Of a stretch of DNA of 64,000 nt, positions 1 through 10,341 are shown piece after piece. The stretch comes from an uncultured Erysipelotrichaceae bacterium (GTDB taxonomy: Bacteria; Bacillota_I; Bacilli_A; Erysipelotrichales; Coprobacillaceae). A model generated the notes under the pieces. The model did not search any database. It saw nothing but the letters and a program-made list of their open reading frames with translations, and was not told the origin of the DNA. Both the position numbers and the translations under genes were made by a program. The DNA lies in contig CAJUOS010000004.1 of assembly GCA_910588075.1 (NCBI GenBank), positions 25,958 to 89,957 of the forward strand, given 5' to 3'. Numbering within the stretch: position 1 is the first letter of the stretch; each line of letters begins with the position of its first letter.

Positions 1-526
1 CTTGTTTTTCTAATGACTTTTGAAACTGATATTTTTGATAGTATATATGGCATTCGACTTGATTCACTGCAGGAATAATATGACATTGTTTTATAAATTT
101 TATCAACCTTTTTTCATCATAATTTGATACTCCAATAGCTTTAACTTTTCCATTATGATAAGCTTCTTCTAAAGCATGATACATTTCTTCCTCTTGTTGA
201 TATGGTTCATGTAATAAAAGCAAATCAATATAATCTGTTTGTAAATTCTTTAAAGATTCTTCAATTGCCTTCTTTACTTTTTGATAACTGTTACTTTTCC
301 CATATATTTTTGTTGTAATAAATAATTCATCTCTTAAAATGCCACTTTTGATAATTCCCTTGCCTACTTCCTTTTCATTATCATACATTTGTGCTGTATC
401 AATAAGTCTATATCCATTTTCAATAGCAATACATACTGTATTAATACATTCTTTCCCTCTTAAGTCCCAAGTTCCAAGTCCAAGAAGTGGCATTTGAATC
501 CCATTATTTAATGTCAAATATTTCAT
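1..526 (-). CDS. aldo/keto reductase (partial, runs off the window start)
   Basis: This is the N-terminal 175 or so residues of an NAD(P)H-dependent aldo/keto reductase; the C-terminus lies beyond base 1. I translated the stretch by hand. It opens MKYLTLNNGIQMPLLGLGTW, followed by RLIDTAQMYDNEKEVGKG, which holds the catalytic Asp and Tyr. Further on are TTKIYGK with the catalytic Lys, DYIDLLLLHEP with the His, and KAIGVSNY. This is the typical AKR5-like layout. The gene is last in a tight minus-strand operon behind a second reductase (12-base gap) and a flavodoxin-like reductase. The substrate cannot be told; small carbonyl compounds are usual for the family. Confidence 0.9.
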   Translation of the reverse strand, partial: MKYLTLNNGIQMPLLGLGTWDLRGKECINTVCIAIENGYRLIDTAQMYDNEKEVGKGIIKSGILRDELFITTKIYGKSNSYQKVKKAIEESLKNLQTDYIDLLLLHEPYQQEEEMYHALEEAYHNGKVKAIGVSNYDEKRLIKFIKQCHIIPAVNQVECHIYYQKYQFQKSLEKQ

Positions 527-538
527 AAGTAGACCTCT

Positions 539-1669
539 TTATCCTATTTTTTCAGTAAAATCCTTCATGACTTCTGAAATCTTAATCTGTTGTGGACATA
601 CATTTTCACAACTTCGACATCCTACACATGCCGCTGGTTTTTTATCGTTTGGTAATGCAGATAATGCCATTGGTGCAATAAATCCGCCTTCACTAAAACA
701 ATGTTCATTATATAGCCCTAATAGAGATGGTATATCTAATCCTTTTGGACAATGACTTGTACAATAGCGACATGCTGTACATGGTAAAACCTTTTTTTCT
801 AACATCTTAGAAGAAATGGATAATAAAGTGTTCCACTCTTCTTTATTTAATGATTTATCTTCTTCAAATGTTTTTATATTTTCTTTTAATTGCTCAAAGT
901 TAGACATCCCTGATAAAACTATTGTTACACTCTCAATAGATTGCAGAAAACGAAATGCCCATGCTGGTATTTTTTCATTTGGACGAAGTGAGATAAGTTG
1001 TTTTGAGTAATCCTCTTGCAAGGATGCTAATCTACCTCCTCTTAATGGTTCCATAACCAATACTGGAATATTATATTGATTAAGTAATTCAATTTTAGCT
1101 TTAGCATCTTGGAATAAGTAATCTAAATAATTTAATTGAATTTGACAAAATTCCATTTTATTACCATAAAACTCTAAGAATCGTTTCATTGTAGGTAAAT
1201 CCCCATGAGCAGAAAATCCTAAATGCTTAATTTTTCCATTTTCCTTTTGCTTCCATAAATAATCAAAGATTCCATATCTTTCATCTAAATAAGCATTAAT
1301 ATTCATCTCACATACATTATGAAATAAATAGAAATCAAAATAATCAACTTGGCAATTTTCTAATTGCTTTTCAAAAATTTCTTTAACTTTATTCATATTA
1401 TTTAAATCATAACCTGGAAATTTTGTAGCAAGATAAAAACTATTTCTTGGATAATCCTTTAAAACTTCACCCATAACAACTTCTGATTGACCACCATGAT
1501 ATCCCCATGCTGTATCGTAGTAATTAATTCCTTTTTCCATAGCATAAGCAATCATTTTAGCAGTTGCTTCTTTATCAATATGATGATCATTTCCATCAAT
1601 AATAGGAAGACGCATTGCTCCCATTCCTAATGCAGATAATTTTAAATCTTGAAAATCTTTATAAATCAC
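539..1669 (-). CDS. aldo/keto reductase with C-terminal ferredoxin-type 4Fe-4S domain
   Basis: A 376-residue protein with an aldo/keto reductase barrel over roughly residues 1-280 and a 4Fe-4S dicluster tail. The catalytic Asp52 and Tyr57 sit in NYYDTAWGYHG. The tail carries CTACRYCTSHCP and CVGCRSCENVCP, two Cys-rich motifs able to bind two clusters. This architecture is common in anaerobic Firmicutes and suggests electrons come from ferredoxin or flavin partners rather than only NAD(P)H (inference). It lies 15 bases after a flavodoxin-like reductase and 12 bases before another aldo/keto reductase, so the three probably form one operon. Confidence 0.92.
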   Translation of the reverse strand: MIYKDFQDLKLSALGMGAMRLPIIDGNDHHIDKEATAKMIAYAMEKGINYYDTAWGYHGGQSEVVMGEVLKDYPRNSFYLATKFPGYDLNNMNKVKEIFEKQLENCQVDYFDFYLFHNVCEMNINAYLDERYGIFDYLWKQKENGKIKHLGFSAHGDLPTMKRFLEFYGNKMEFCQIQLNYLDYLFQDAKAKIELLNQYNIPVLVMEPLRGGRLASLQEDYSKQLISLRPNEKIPAWAFRFLQSIESVTIVLSGMSNFEQLKENIKTFEEDKSLNKEEWNTLLSISSKMLEKKVLPCTACRYCTSHCPKGLDIPSLLGLYNEHCFSEGGFIAPMALSALPNDKKPAACVGCRSCENVCPQQIKISEVMKDFTEKIG

Positions 1670-1684
1670 TTATTTTTCCTCCTT

Positions 1685-2254
1685 CTATTTATTTAATTTT
1701 TTTAATAAATAAACCATATTTTGACCAATATTTTTCATATTTTTAATGCCTTCTTCATCATTAAATACATCACCTAACATTTGTCCATAAACCATATTCC
1801 AATATGTTGAACCTACTAGATACATTTCTTTGTTCAAGAAAAAATGATTTAAAGTTTCAATTGCATGAATTGCCCCACCTCTTCTGCAAGCAACCACACT
1901 TGCTCCAACTTTATGTTTGAACATACCTGGATTCATATCTGATACAACAGACGCTCTATCAATAAAGGCTTTCATATTTGAAGAAACATCAGCACTATAG
2001 ACAGGTGATCCTAAAACAATACCATCTGCTTGAACTATTTTTTCAAATATTTCATTAAATTTGTCTTTATGAAATGAACATTTTTCCTTCCCACTACATG
2101 TAAAACAAGCATGACAAGGTTCTATAAAATCATTTGCTAACTGAATCATTTCTGTCTCAATATCATTATCTTTTAACTCATTTAAAACAGTATTAATAAT
2201 CATAGCTGTGTTTGCATCTTTTCTACTACTTCCATTAATTGCAATAACCTTCAT
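1685..2254 (-). CDS. flavodoxin-family NAD(P)H-dependent FMN reductase
   Basis: This 189-residue protein has the FMN-binding flavodoxin-like fold of the NADPH-dependent FMN reductase (iron-sulfur flavoprotein) family. It begins MKVIAINGSSRKDANTA, the phosphate-binding loop for FMN. It has CHACFTCSGKEKC, a Cys-rich segment as in iron-sulfur flavoproteins or quinone reductases, and ADGIVLGSPVYSADVSSNMK, the second flavin loop. It is first in the minus-strand operon with two aldo/keto reductases. The ATG is preceded by an AAGGAGAAT ribosome-binding site. The physiological substrate is unknown. Confidence 0.9.
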   Translation of the reverse strand: MKVIAINGSSRKDANTAMIINTVLNELKDNDIETEMIQLANDFIEPCHACFTCSGKEKCSFHKDKFNEIFEKIVQADGIVLGSPVYSADVSSNMKAFIDRASVVSDMNPGMFKHKVGASVVACRRGGAIHAIETLNHFFLNKEMYLVGSTYWNMVYGQMLGDVFNDEEGIKNMKNIGQNMVYLLKKLNK

Positions 2255-2329
2255 ATCATTCTCCTTTATATAAGATTTAATTATAATAAATTTTTATAAA
2301 TACCATTATCTAAATTAACAAAATAATAT

Positions 2330-2669
2330 TTTGCTATTTCTTTTAGTTACTTTGATGTATTAATATATTAACATAATTTAACATCTGCATATCATTCATA
2401 CTATCGTCTAATGTAATTATATATCTTCTATTTGACTATCATCATATTTAATGACCTTTTTTAAGCTATAAAAGTTATCTTTTGAACATCAATGTTATCC
2501 ATATGAAAAGACTTGTCTTTTTTTGCTGAAATTGTCATTATTCTTGTGTATAGAAATACTTTATGACCATTTTCTCTAAGTATGGATAAATAATTTTATT
2601 TTTATCAGTAATTATTTAACTCTTTCCAATTAATTTTCCATCAATATCAAAAAATATAATTGCTCTCAT
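2330..2669 (-). pseudogene. decayed HAD-superfamily (Cof-type) phosphatase
   Basis: Reading the minus strand from an ATG at 2669 gives MRAIIFFDIDGKLIGKS and then a stop; FFDIDG is HAD motif I. In another frame follows LRENGHKVFLYTRIM, matching the segment before motif II. Near 2373-2411 is LDDSMNDMQMLNY, matching the C-terminal GDSxNDxxML motif of Cof phosphatases. The pieces are in the right order but in different frames, with large internal losses (about 340 bases against about 800 in an intact gene). It sits just downstream of a 6-phospho-beta-glucosidase, a common place for such a sugar-phosphate phosphatase. The rest of the 2255-2714 gap shows nothing else. Confidence 0.8.
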
Positions 2670-2714
2670 CTCTCATTTCTTTTTATATAAATTTCTCTAT
2701 ATATAGTTTTTTAA

Positions 2715-4256
<1,542 letters not shown>

Positions 4257-4266
4257 CTATTACAAC

Positions 4267-4326
4267 TTGAATTTTGATTTCAATTATTTTATAAGATTCT
4301 ATATAAAAACTGGAATTTGATTCCTT
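4267..4326. promoter_or_regulatory. two related dyads between bglA-type gene and rpiR-type gene
   Basis: TTGAATTTTGATTTCAA (4267-4283) and TGGAATTTGATTCC (4311-4324) are two similar inverted repeats in the divergent intergenic region. They share a GAATTT(T)GATT core. This is a plausible operator pair for the neighbouring RpiR-family regulator; the assignment is inference. Confidence 0.4.
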
Positions 4327-4360
4327 CTCAATATATAATGAAAAATGGAGTGATAAAAAT

Positions 4361-5218
4361 ATGATTTTATTAAATAAATTAAAAAACAAAGAATTATTAT
4401 CAAGTAATGAGATATTGGTTGCTAATTTCTTGATCAATTATGAAGGAAATATTTTACAATTAAAAGCTTCAGATATTGCCAAAGAAACTTTTACATCTGC
4501 TTCAACAACAATCAGATTAGCTAAAAAACTAGGATATGATGGATGGATTTCTTTAAGAGAAGCTATATACACTGAAAAAAATTATTTAAACAATAGTCAT
4601 AAAGATATTAATCCTAACTTTCCATTTTCTTATAAAGACTCTATACAAAAAATATCTAGTTTAATTGAACAATTAGAAAGTCAGACAATTCATGAAACTT
4701 CCCAACTTATTCAACATGATGAATTATCTAAGTGTATAACATATTTATCACAAGCAAATACAATCTATATATTTGCTATGGCAAATACAGCAACTATTAC
4801 TTTTGATTTTCAATATAAAATGCGTTTTCTCTTTAAGAAAGTTGAAATTATTAATAATAGAGATGATTTCAGTTTTATATTTCAACTTTTAAAAGAAAGT
4901 GATTGCTGTATATTCATTTCATACTCTGGAAATACTTTTGAGGTACTAGATTATTCTTCAATAATTAAAAATTGTTGTTGCCAAACAATTTCAATAACAA
5001 GTTATCAGGAGAACATACTTGTGAATTGTACAGATGCTCATTTATATATTCCAAAAAAAGAAGAAAACTACGCTAAAATAGGGCATTTTTCTTCTAATAC
5101 ATCTATTCATTATCTATTAGATACACTATATGCTTGTACATTTAGTAAAAATTATGAAAAAAATATTCAAAAAAGAAAAATCTATATTAAACACACTGAT
5201 AAAAGAGATGAATTATAA
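4361..5218 (+). CDS. RpiR/MurR-family transcriptional regulator
   Basis: A 285-residue regulator with an N-terminal HTH_6 domain (about residues 1-75) and a C-terminal SIS sugar-phosphate-binding domain (about 110-240). The HTH region includes LKASDIAKETFTSASTTIRLAKKLGYDGW, and the SIS domain includes SDCCIFISYSGNTFEVLDY. It is transcribed divergently from the 6-phospho-beta-glucosidase, so it likely controls that gene in response to a phosphosugar (inference). The start has GGAGTG seven bases upstream. A bidirectional terminator follows. Confidence 0.9.
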   Translation: MILLNKLKNKELLSSNEILVANFLINYEGNILQLKASDIAKETFTSASTTIRLAKKLGYDGWISLREAIYTEKNYLNNSHKDINPNFPFSYKDSIQKISSLIEQLESQTIHETSQLIQHDELSKCITYLSQANTIYIFAMANTATITFDFQYKMRFLFKKVEIINNRDDFSFIFQLLKESDCCIFISYSGNTFEVLDYSSIIKNCCCQTISITSYQENILVNCTDAHLYIPKKEENYAKIGHFSSNTSIHYLLDTLYACTFSKNYEKNIQKRKIYIKHTDKRDEL

Positions 5219-5269
5219 AAATAGAAGCTCTTTAAAACTGAAATTAGATATAAATTTAAACATTAATAC

Positions 5270-5311
5270 AAAAAAAGATATTACTCATATAAATGAATAA
5301 TACCTTTTTAT
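5270..5311. terminator. bidirectional terminator between convergent rpiR-type and ade genes
   Basis: AGATATTACTCAT and ATGAATAATACCT form a 13-bp stem with two mismatches around a four-base loop. There are A-runs upstream and T-runs downstream, so it could serve both converging genes. Confidence 0.7.
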
Positions 5312-5324
5312 TTTATATTTATAA

Positions 5325-7091
5325 TTAATCAAATAATGGAATTAATTTTTTATTATTCACATCAACTAATCCTAAATCACTCATTTTAGCATTTGGAACA
5401 ACTGGTAATGCTAAAGTAACAATACGAAGTAAAGGATTTTCAAGTTGAGTTAATCCTAATTGACGATTAGCTTGTTTCATTAAGTTCGCATCTTTAGCCA
5501 ATTCTTCAGCTGGTTTTAATGATAATAAACCAGCAACTGGAAGTTCTAATGTATGAATAATCTTTCCATCTTCAACTGCACACATTCCTCCACCAACACG
5601 TTTCAATTCATTAGCAGCCATTAAAGCATTTTCTGCATAATCATAAACTATTGTTAAATTGTGAGAATCATGTGAAACAGTAGAAGCTAAAGCGCCATGT
5701 GTAGTTCCAAAACCACGAACAACATGCACAGCAATATTGTCATTATTTTGATAACGATTCACAACAGCAACGAATTTTAAATCAGGATCATTTAATACAA
5801 TCTTACCATCTACAACATCCAATTCTACTGATGCTACATCACTAAGTGAATTAATTGGATCTTCAAACTCCATAATATTTGCTTTCACTTTCCCATTTTC
5901 AATAGGAGCTTTAATTGTAAAGTCATCAACAGTTAATGGTTTAATAGATACTGAATTTCTTCTTTCTAATTCAAAACTATGGTCTTTAATTTCTACACAA
6001 AGTTTACCATTTTCAGCAACTTTTTGACCACCATAGAAAACAACACTAGGTGTCATTTCTTCTAAATCATTTAATAAAATCATATCTGCTGCATATCCAG
6101 GAGCAATCGCACCTAAATTCTTTAAACCAACTTCTCTAGCTGTATTGTATGTAGCACTACGAATAGCATCAATTGGATTCATTCCATTTTGAATAGCAAT
6201 ACGAACAACATCATTCATATGTCCATGTACTAAAATATCTTCTGATTCACGATCATCTGTACATAAACATAAATGATCTAAATAACGACTATCCTTTACT
6301 GCATTCCAAACAGCAGGAATATTTTTACACATACTTGAATCACGCATATCTAAGAACATACCATTACGATATTTTTCATAGGCTTCATTTGTATCACGGC
6401 TTTCATGACAAGTATTTGGTCCACCACATAAATATGCACTTAACATTCTACCACTTAAAAATGGTGCATGTCCTTGTAAATATAATCCTTTCTTTTCAGC
6501 AACATCAAGAATATCCATCATACGATCTTCTCCATGAATAACTGCTAAAAAGTCCATAACTTCTGCAAGTCCAAGAACTCTTGGAAGTTTTGTTAATTCT
6601 TCAATTTCTTTTGCTAAGAAATCAGCTCCTGCATTTTCAAGACCAGGAACAGCTGGAACACATGAAGGAATATCAATACATTGACGCATTGGTAAGTCAT
6701 CAGCATCATCATGCATATATTTAACGCCTTCAACACCCCAAACATTTCCAATTTCATGAGGATCTGTAATAACTGTTGTTGTTCCCCAAGGAATAACAGC
6801 TTTTGCAAAATTACGAGGAACCATCATAGAACTTTCAATATGTTCATGAGAATCAATTAATCCTGGAATAAGATACATTCCTTTTGCATCTACCACTTCA
6901 TCTGCTTTAATTGTTTCTTCATCATTTAATTCAATATGAGCAATAAAACCATCTTTAACATAAACAGTTCCATGATCAATATTTCCATTAAACATATTTA
7001 CAATCTTAGCATTCGTAATAGCTAAATCACTATTAATCTCTCCTAAAGCAGCCTTTAACAATACTTTTTTATCTTTACATTTAATTTTCAT
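5325..7091 (-). CDS. ade: adenine deaminase
   Basis: A 588-residue amidohydrolase that converts adenine to hypoxanthine in purine salvage. The metal-dependent barrel is clear: GLIDSHEHIESSMM near residue 90, TDPHEIGNVWG, GLAEVMDF and GHAPFLSGRMLSAYL. LCTDDRE comes late in the barrel. The C-terminal adenine deaminase domain includes VSHDSHNLTIVYD and GGGMCAVEDGKI. Length and motifs match B. subtilis AdeC. It lies 12 bases after an NCS2 permease gene, so uptake and deamination of adenine are likely co-transcribed. Confidence 0.96.
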   Translation of the reverse strand: MKIKCKDKKVLLKAALGEINSDLAITNAKIVNMFNGNIDHGTVYVKDGFIAHIELNDEETIKADEVVDAKGMYLIPGLIDSHEHIESSMMVPRNFAKAVIPWGTTTVITDPHEIGNVWGVEGVKYMHDDADDLPMRQCIDIPSCVPAVPGLENAGADFLAKEIEELTKLPRVLGLAEVMDFLAVIHGEDRMMDILDVAEKKGLYLQGHAPFLSGRMLSAYLCGGPNTCHESRDTNEAYEKYRNGMFLDMRDSSMCKNIPAVWNAVKDSRYLDHLCLCTDDRESEDILVHGHMNDVVRIAIQNGMNPIDAIRSATYNTAREVGLKNLGAIAPGYAADMILLNDLEEMTPSVVFYGGQKVAENGKLCVEIKDHSFELERRNSVSIKPLTVDDFTIKAPIENGKVKANIMEFEDPINSLSDVASVELDVVDGKIVLNDPDLKFVAVVNRYQNNDNIAVHVVRGFGTTHGALASTVSHDSHNLTIVYDYAENALMAANELKRVGGGMCAVEDGKIIHTLELPVAGLLSLKPAEELAKDANLMKQANRQLGLTQLENPLLRIVTLALPVVPNAKMSDLGLVDVNNKKLIPLFD

Positions 7092-7103
7092 ATATGTCTC
7101 CTT

Positions 7104-8432
7104 TTATCCATAAATAAAATATAAAATAAGAGGAATAGCAAGAATATACATACCAATATGTATTTCACTAAATTTACCTGTAATCACTTTAATAAATAAA
7201 TGAGCTATAATACCAGCTGCTATACCTGCAGCAATACTTCCCATAAAAGTTCCAAACATAATCATAACAAATGGTCCAAAACTTTCTGTAAAATCACTAA
7301 AATCAATATCCTTAAATCCACTAATCATTAAGAATCCTACAAAGATTAATGCTGGTCCAGTTGCACAATCTGGAATAATTAATACAAGTGGTGCAAAGAA
7401 CATCATAATAATAAACATAATTCCTGTAACAACAGAAGCAAAACCACTACGTCCACCAGCTTCTACACCAGAAGTTGATTCTACATAAGTTGTAATTGTT
7501 GTACATCCACAAATAGCACCAACACAAGTTCCAATAGCATCTACTAAGAATGGTTTTTCAATTCCTGGAAGATTTCCATCTTCATCTAACATATTTGCTT
7601 TTGAGGCAACTCCCAATACAGTTCCTAATGTAGAGAAGAAATCACCAAAGAAAGCAATAAACATTAAGACAACCCCTTCGGCAGTCCAAATTGTAGAAAA
7701 ATTGATATTTCCAATAACATTTGTTACAGCTGAGAAAGAAGGAACATCAAAAATTGTATCAGGTAAACTTGTAATTCCTAAAGGAATACAAATTAATGTT
7801 GTTGCAACAATACCAATCAACATAGCCCCTTTAACTTTATATGCAGTTAATGTCGCAATTAAAAGTAATCCAAATAATGAAACCAAAACAGTAGGTTGAG
7901 TGAAATCACCCATTGCTAATCCAGCAGAAAAATCACAAATACCTGTACTTTTTAATCCTAAATAAGCAATAAAGAATCCAATACAACTACTAATAGCTGT
8001 TTTGATATTTTTTGGAATCATACGCACAATTAAATCACGAATACCAAAAACTGATAAAGCCACAAAAATAATTCCTGTTACTAAAGTCATACCTACAATT
8101 TCCCCAAAAGAAATACTTCCACTTTGTAACATACCACCAAACATAAAATTACTTCCCATACCACAAGAAAGTGCGAATGGTAAGTTAGCATAGAATGCCA
8201 TAAATAATGTAATGATTCCTGACACTAAAGCAGTTGTAATCAATACAGCTTCTTTTGTAATCAAAACACCATTAACATCAATCAATTCAGGCACACCAAA
8301 ACCTACAATTGCATTAGGTTGTAATACCAAAACATATGCCATAGTCATAAATGTAGTTAATCCAGCAATAAGTTCAGTATTAAATGTTGTTCCACGTTCT
8401 TGAAACTTAAATAATTTTGAAATTTTTTCCAT
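7104..8432 (-). CDS. NCS2-family purine (adenine/guanine/hypoxanthine) permease, AzgA/PbuG-like
   Basis: A 442-residue integral membrane protein with about 12-14 hydrophobic segments. Motifs of the AzgA subfamily are visible: FNTELIAGLTTFMTMAYVLVLQPN at the start, ALSCGMGSNFMF, and CTTITTYVESTSGVEAGGRSG. It should import purine bases by proton symport. I prefer the ATG at 8432 (protein MEKISKLFKF) over an in-frame GTG at 8450, since AAAGGAAAAGG precedes it closely; the GTG cannot be excluded. It is followed 12 bases later by adenine deaminase, which fits adenine uptake. No purine riboswitch is recognisable upstream. Confidence 0.93.
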   Translation of the reverse strand: MEKISKLFKFQERGTTFNTELIAGLTTFMTMAYVLVLQPNAIVGFGVPELIDVNGVLITKEAVLITTALVSGIITLFMAFYANLPFALSCGMGSNFMFGGMLQSGSISFGEIVGMTLVTGIIFVALSVFGIRDLIVRMIPKNIKTAISSCIGFFIAYLGLKSTGICDFSAGLAMGDFTQPTVLVSLFGLLLIATLTAYKVKGAMLIGIVATTLICIPLGITSLPDTIFDVPSFSAVTNVIGNINFSTIWTAEGVVLMFIAFFGDFFSTLGTVLGVASKANMLDEDGNLPGIEKPFLVDAIGTCVGAICGCTTITTYVESTSGVEAGGRSGFASVVTGIMFIIMMFFAPLVLIIPDCATGPALIFVGFLMISGFKDIDFSDFTESFGPFVMIMFGTFMGSIAAGIAAGIIAHLFIKVITGKFSEIHIGMYILAIPLILYFIYG

Positions 8433-8458
8433 TTTCCTTTTCCTTTCCACTTTTCTCC

Positions 8459-8490
8459 CTTAAGACCTTATAAATAAAATCACTTAAGAC
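8459..8490. repeat. pair of CTTAAGAC direct repeats upstream of the purine permease
   Basis: CTTAAGAC occurs at 8459-8466 and again at 8483-8490, 24 bases apart start to start, just before the permease start. On the minus strand a TATAAT-like box lies upstream of the distal copy (about 8500-8510). It may be a regulator site; no known riboswitch fold is seen. The remainder of 8491-8788 is AT-rich with no gene. Confidence 0.4.
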
Positions 8491-8788
8491 TCTGCCATTA
8501 TATTATAAATATAACTAAATTTCTAGTATCTTCTATAAAATAAGACATAAAACCACTTTTTATTTTTTTAATATTAATCAAAAATCTTTTTATCTTAACA
8601 TTTTTTGCTAAAATATTTCTATTTTTCTTGAAATCATCTATTATTTTTTGATATTCCTTTTATAAAAATAAGTTTCCAATTAAGAAAATTTCTTCTTTTT
8701 TTATCATACTATGCTAACATAAAAATATATACAAATTAAAAACATAGTAATTATGAATAATCTTTATTATATATAATTAATAAATTTC

Positions 8789-8817
8789 TTCAAAAATACA
8801 CCCTTCCATTTTATAAT
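8789..8817 (+). promoter_or_regulatory. promoter of the EIIB-ROK fusion gene
   Basis: TTCAAA (8789-8794) and TATAAT (8812-8817) are spaced by 17 bases, followed by an AAGGAG ribosome-binding site at 8825-8830. Confidence 0.55.
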
Positions 8818-8838
8818 AATAGATAAGGAGTGATAGGT

Positions 8839-10245
8839 ATGGATGAATTTTTAAGAGATATAAGTGTCTCTGTTTTTAAAGAATGGATACTTTTTCAAAA
8901 ATATAATGAATATCAAATTAATTTTAATCAAGAAGATCCAGATAAAATTTATATAACTACTGAATATGGAAATGGAACAATTATTTTTAATGACTATAAT
9001 ATTATAGAATTTCAAGTTATTAATACATTAAATAATGAAACTGAATTTTATCTACATTTTCAAATGAAAACAATGAAACATGCTTTAGAATTATTTTATG
9101 AAATGTTAGATTGTTTAAAAAAATTAGTACATAGACCTATTACTAAAATTTTATTAAGTTGTAGTGGAGGTTTAACAACTTCCTTCTTTGCTTCTAAGAT
9201 GAATGATGCAGCTCGTTTATTATTCTTAAATTATCATGTTGAAGCCATTGGATATAACCAATTATTTGATGTTGGAAATGATTATGACATTATCATGTTA
9301 GCACCCCAAATATCTTTTATGCATGCTAAAGTGCAAGAAATTTTATCAAATCAAATTGTTATTAATATCCCACCACAAGTGTTTGCTAAATATGATGTAG
9401 GAAAAATGATAGCTATTATGAAAGAAGCTTTTGATAATAAAAAAAATGATTCACTATCTCAAATAAAAACCAAACCATTAACTATTCATTCTCATATACA
9501 TTGTACTTCTAAAGTCTTGAGTTTATCAATTATTAGAAATAGTAATCGAATTCATATTGCTTATCGTCTTTATGGACCACATAATCATATTATTATAGAT
9601 AAAGAAATTATTAAAAATAAATTGGTATTACAAGATATTTGTGATGTCATTGATACAATTCTTGTCCAACATCCTGATACCAAAAAGATTGGTATTTCAT
9701 TACCTGGTATTATTACTGATAATCTTATTACGTCTTTATCTATTCCAGGATTAGATGAAGTCAGCATTGATTACTTAAAACAAAAATATATACAAAAAAT
9801 GATTTTTACAAATGATGTGAATGCAGTTGCTGTTGGTTACTATGCCTCACAAAAAGAATATCAGTCTCTTTCAGTTTTATTTCAACCAACAAGTTTTTTT
9901 GGTGGTGCTGGAACAATTATTAATGGTCAATTAATTTGTGGACCATCAAATTTAGCTGGTGAAGTACAATATTTACCACTTAATTTATCTGATAAAGTTT
10001 TCCAATTAAATAAAACTCCTGAGGGAACATTGGAACTTGTATCTAAAATTATGATTTCTATTATAAGTATTATTAATCCTGAAGCTATTATTTTATTTTC
10101 TTCTCTGATTCCTCAAACTGATGAATTAAAAGAAGAATTGACAAAATATATTCCCCAAGAATATATACCTCATATTATTAAAATCGATAATCTGAATGAA
10201 TATAGTTTATTGGGTAGTATGATTCTTTGTGCACAAAGTTCATAA
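8839..10245 (+). CDS. fusion of PTS EIIB-like domain with ROK-family domain
   Basis: A 468-residue protein with three parts. Residues 1-95 or so match nothing I know. About 100-200 resemble a lactose/cellobiose-type PTS EIIB domain, with a P-loop-like LLSCSGGLTTSFFASKM whose Cys sits where the phosphorylated Cys lies in EIIB. About 215-468 are a ROK domain, with KKIGISLPGIITDN, MIFTNDVNAVAVGYY (catalytic-Asp motif) and GGAGTIINGQLICGPSNLAGE. The zinc-binding Cys motif typical of ROK kinases and repressors is not visible, nor is an HTH. A sensor or kinase linked to PTS phosphorylation is my inference. The start at ATG 8839 follows AAGGAG by eight bases; a GTG nine bases earlier overlaps that site. 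Confidence 0.75.
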   Translation: MDEFLRDISVSVFKEWILFQKYNEYQINFNQEDPDKIYITTEYGNGTIIFNDYNIIEFQVINTLNNETEFYLHFQMKTMKHALELFYEMLDCLKKLVHRPITKILLSCSGGLTTSFFASKMNDAARLLFLNYHVEAIGYNQLFDVGNDYDIIMLAPQISFMHAKVQEILSNQIVINIPPQVFAKYDVGKMIAIMKEAFDNKKNDSLSQIKTKPLTIHSHIHCTSKVLSLSIIRNSNRIHIAYRLYGPHNHIIIDKEIIKNKLVLQDICDVIDTILVQHPDTKKIGISLPGIITDNLITSLSIPGLDEVSIDYLKQKYIQKMIFTNDVNAVAVGYYASQKEYQSLSVLFQPTSFFGGAGTIINGQLICGPSNLAGEVQYLPLNLSDKVFQLNKTPEGTLELVSKIMISIISIINPEAIILFSSLIPQTDELKEELTKYIPQEYIPHIIKIDNLNEYSLLGSMILCAQSS

Positions 10246-10269
10246 ACTTTATAAATTTTCAACATTTCA

Positions 10270-10298
10270 TGGAAACCGCTTTCAAAAAATGGTATAAT
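10270..10298 (+). promoter_or_regulatory. promoter with cre-like dyad upstream of BrxF-like gene
   Basis: TGGAAACCGCTTTCA (10270-10284) resembles a LacI-family/CcpA catabolite site. It covers a possible -35 (TGGAAA, 10270-10275), spaced 17 bases from TATAAT (10293-10298). The overlap would suit repression. Confidence 0.45.
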
Positions 10299-10341
10299 AA
10301 CCATAACAAGAAAACATTATATAGAAAAGGAGACGATACCC

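Noticed and set aside
8451..8838. Purine riboswitch upstream of the permease
   Set aside because: The conserved core (TATA...GTCTAC-type) could not be found on either strand.
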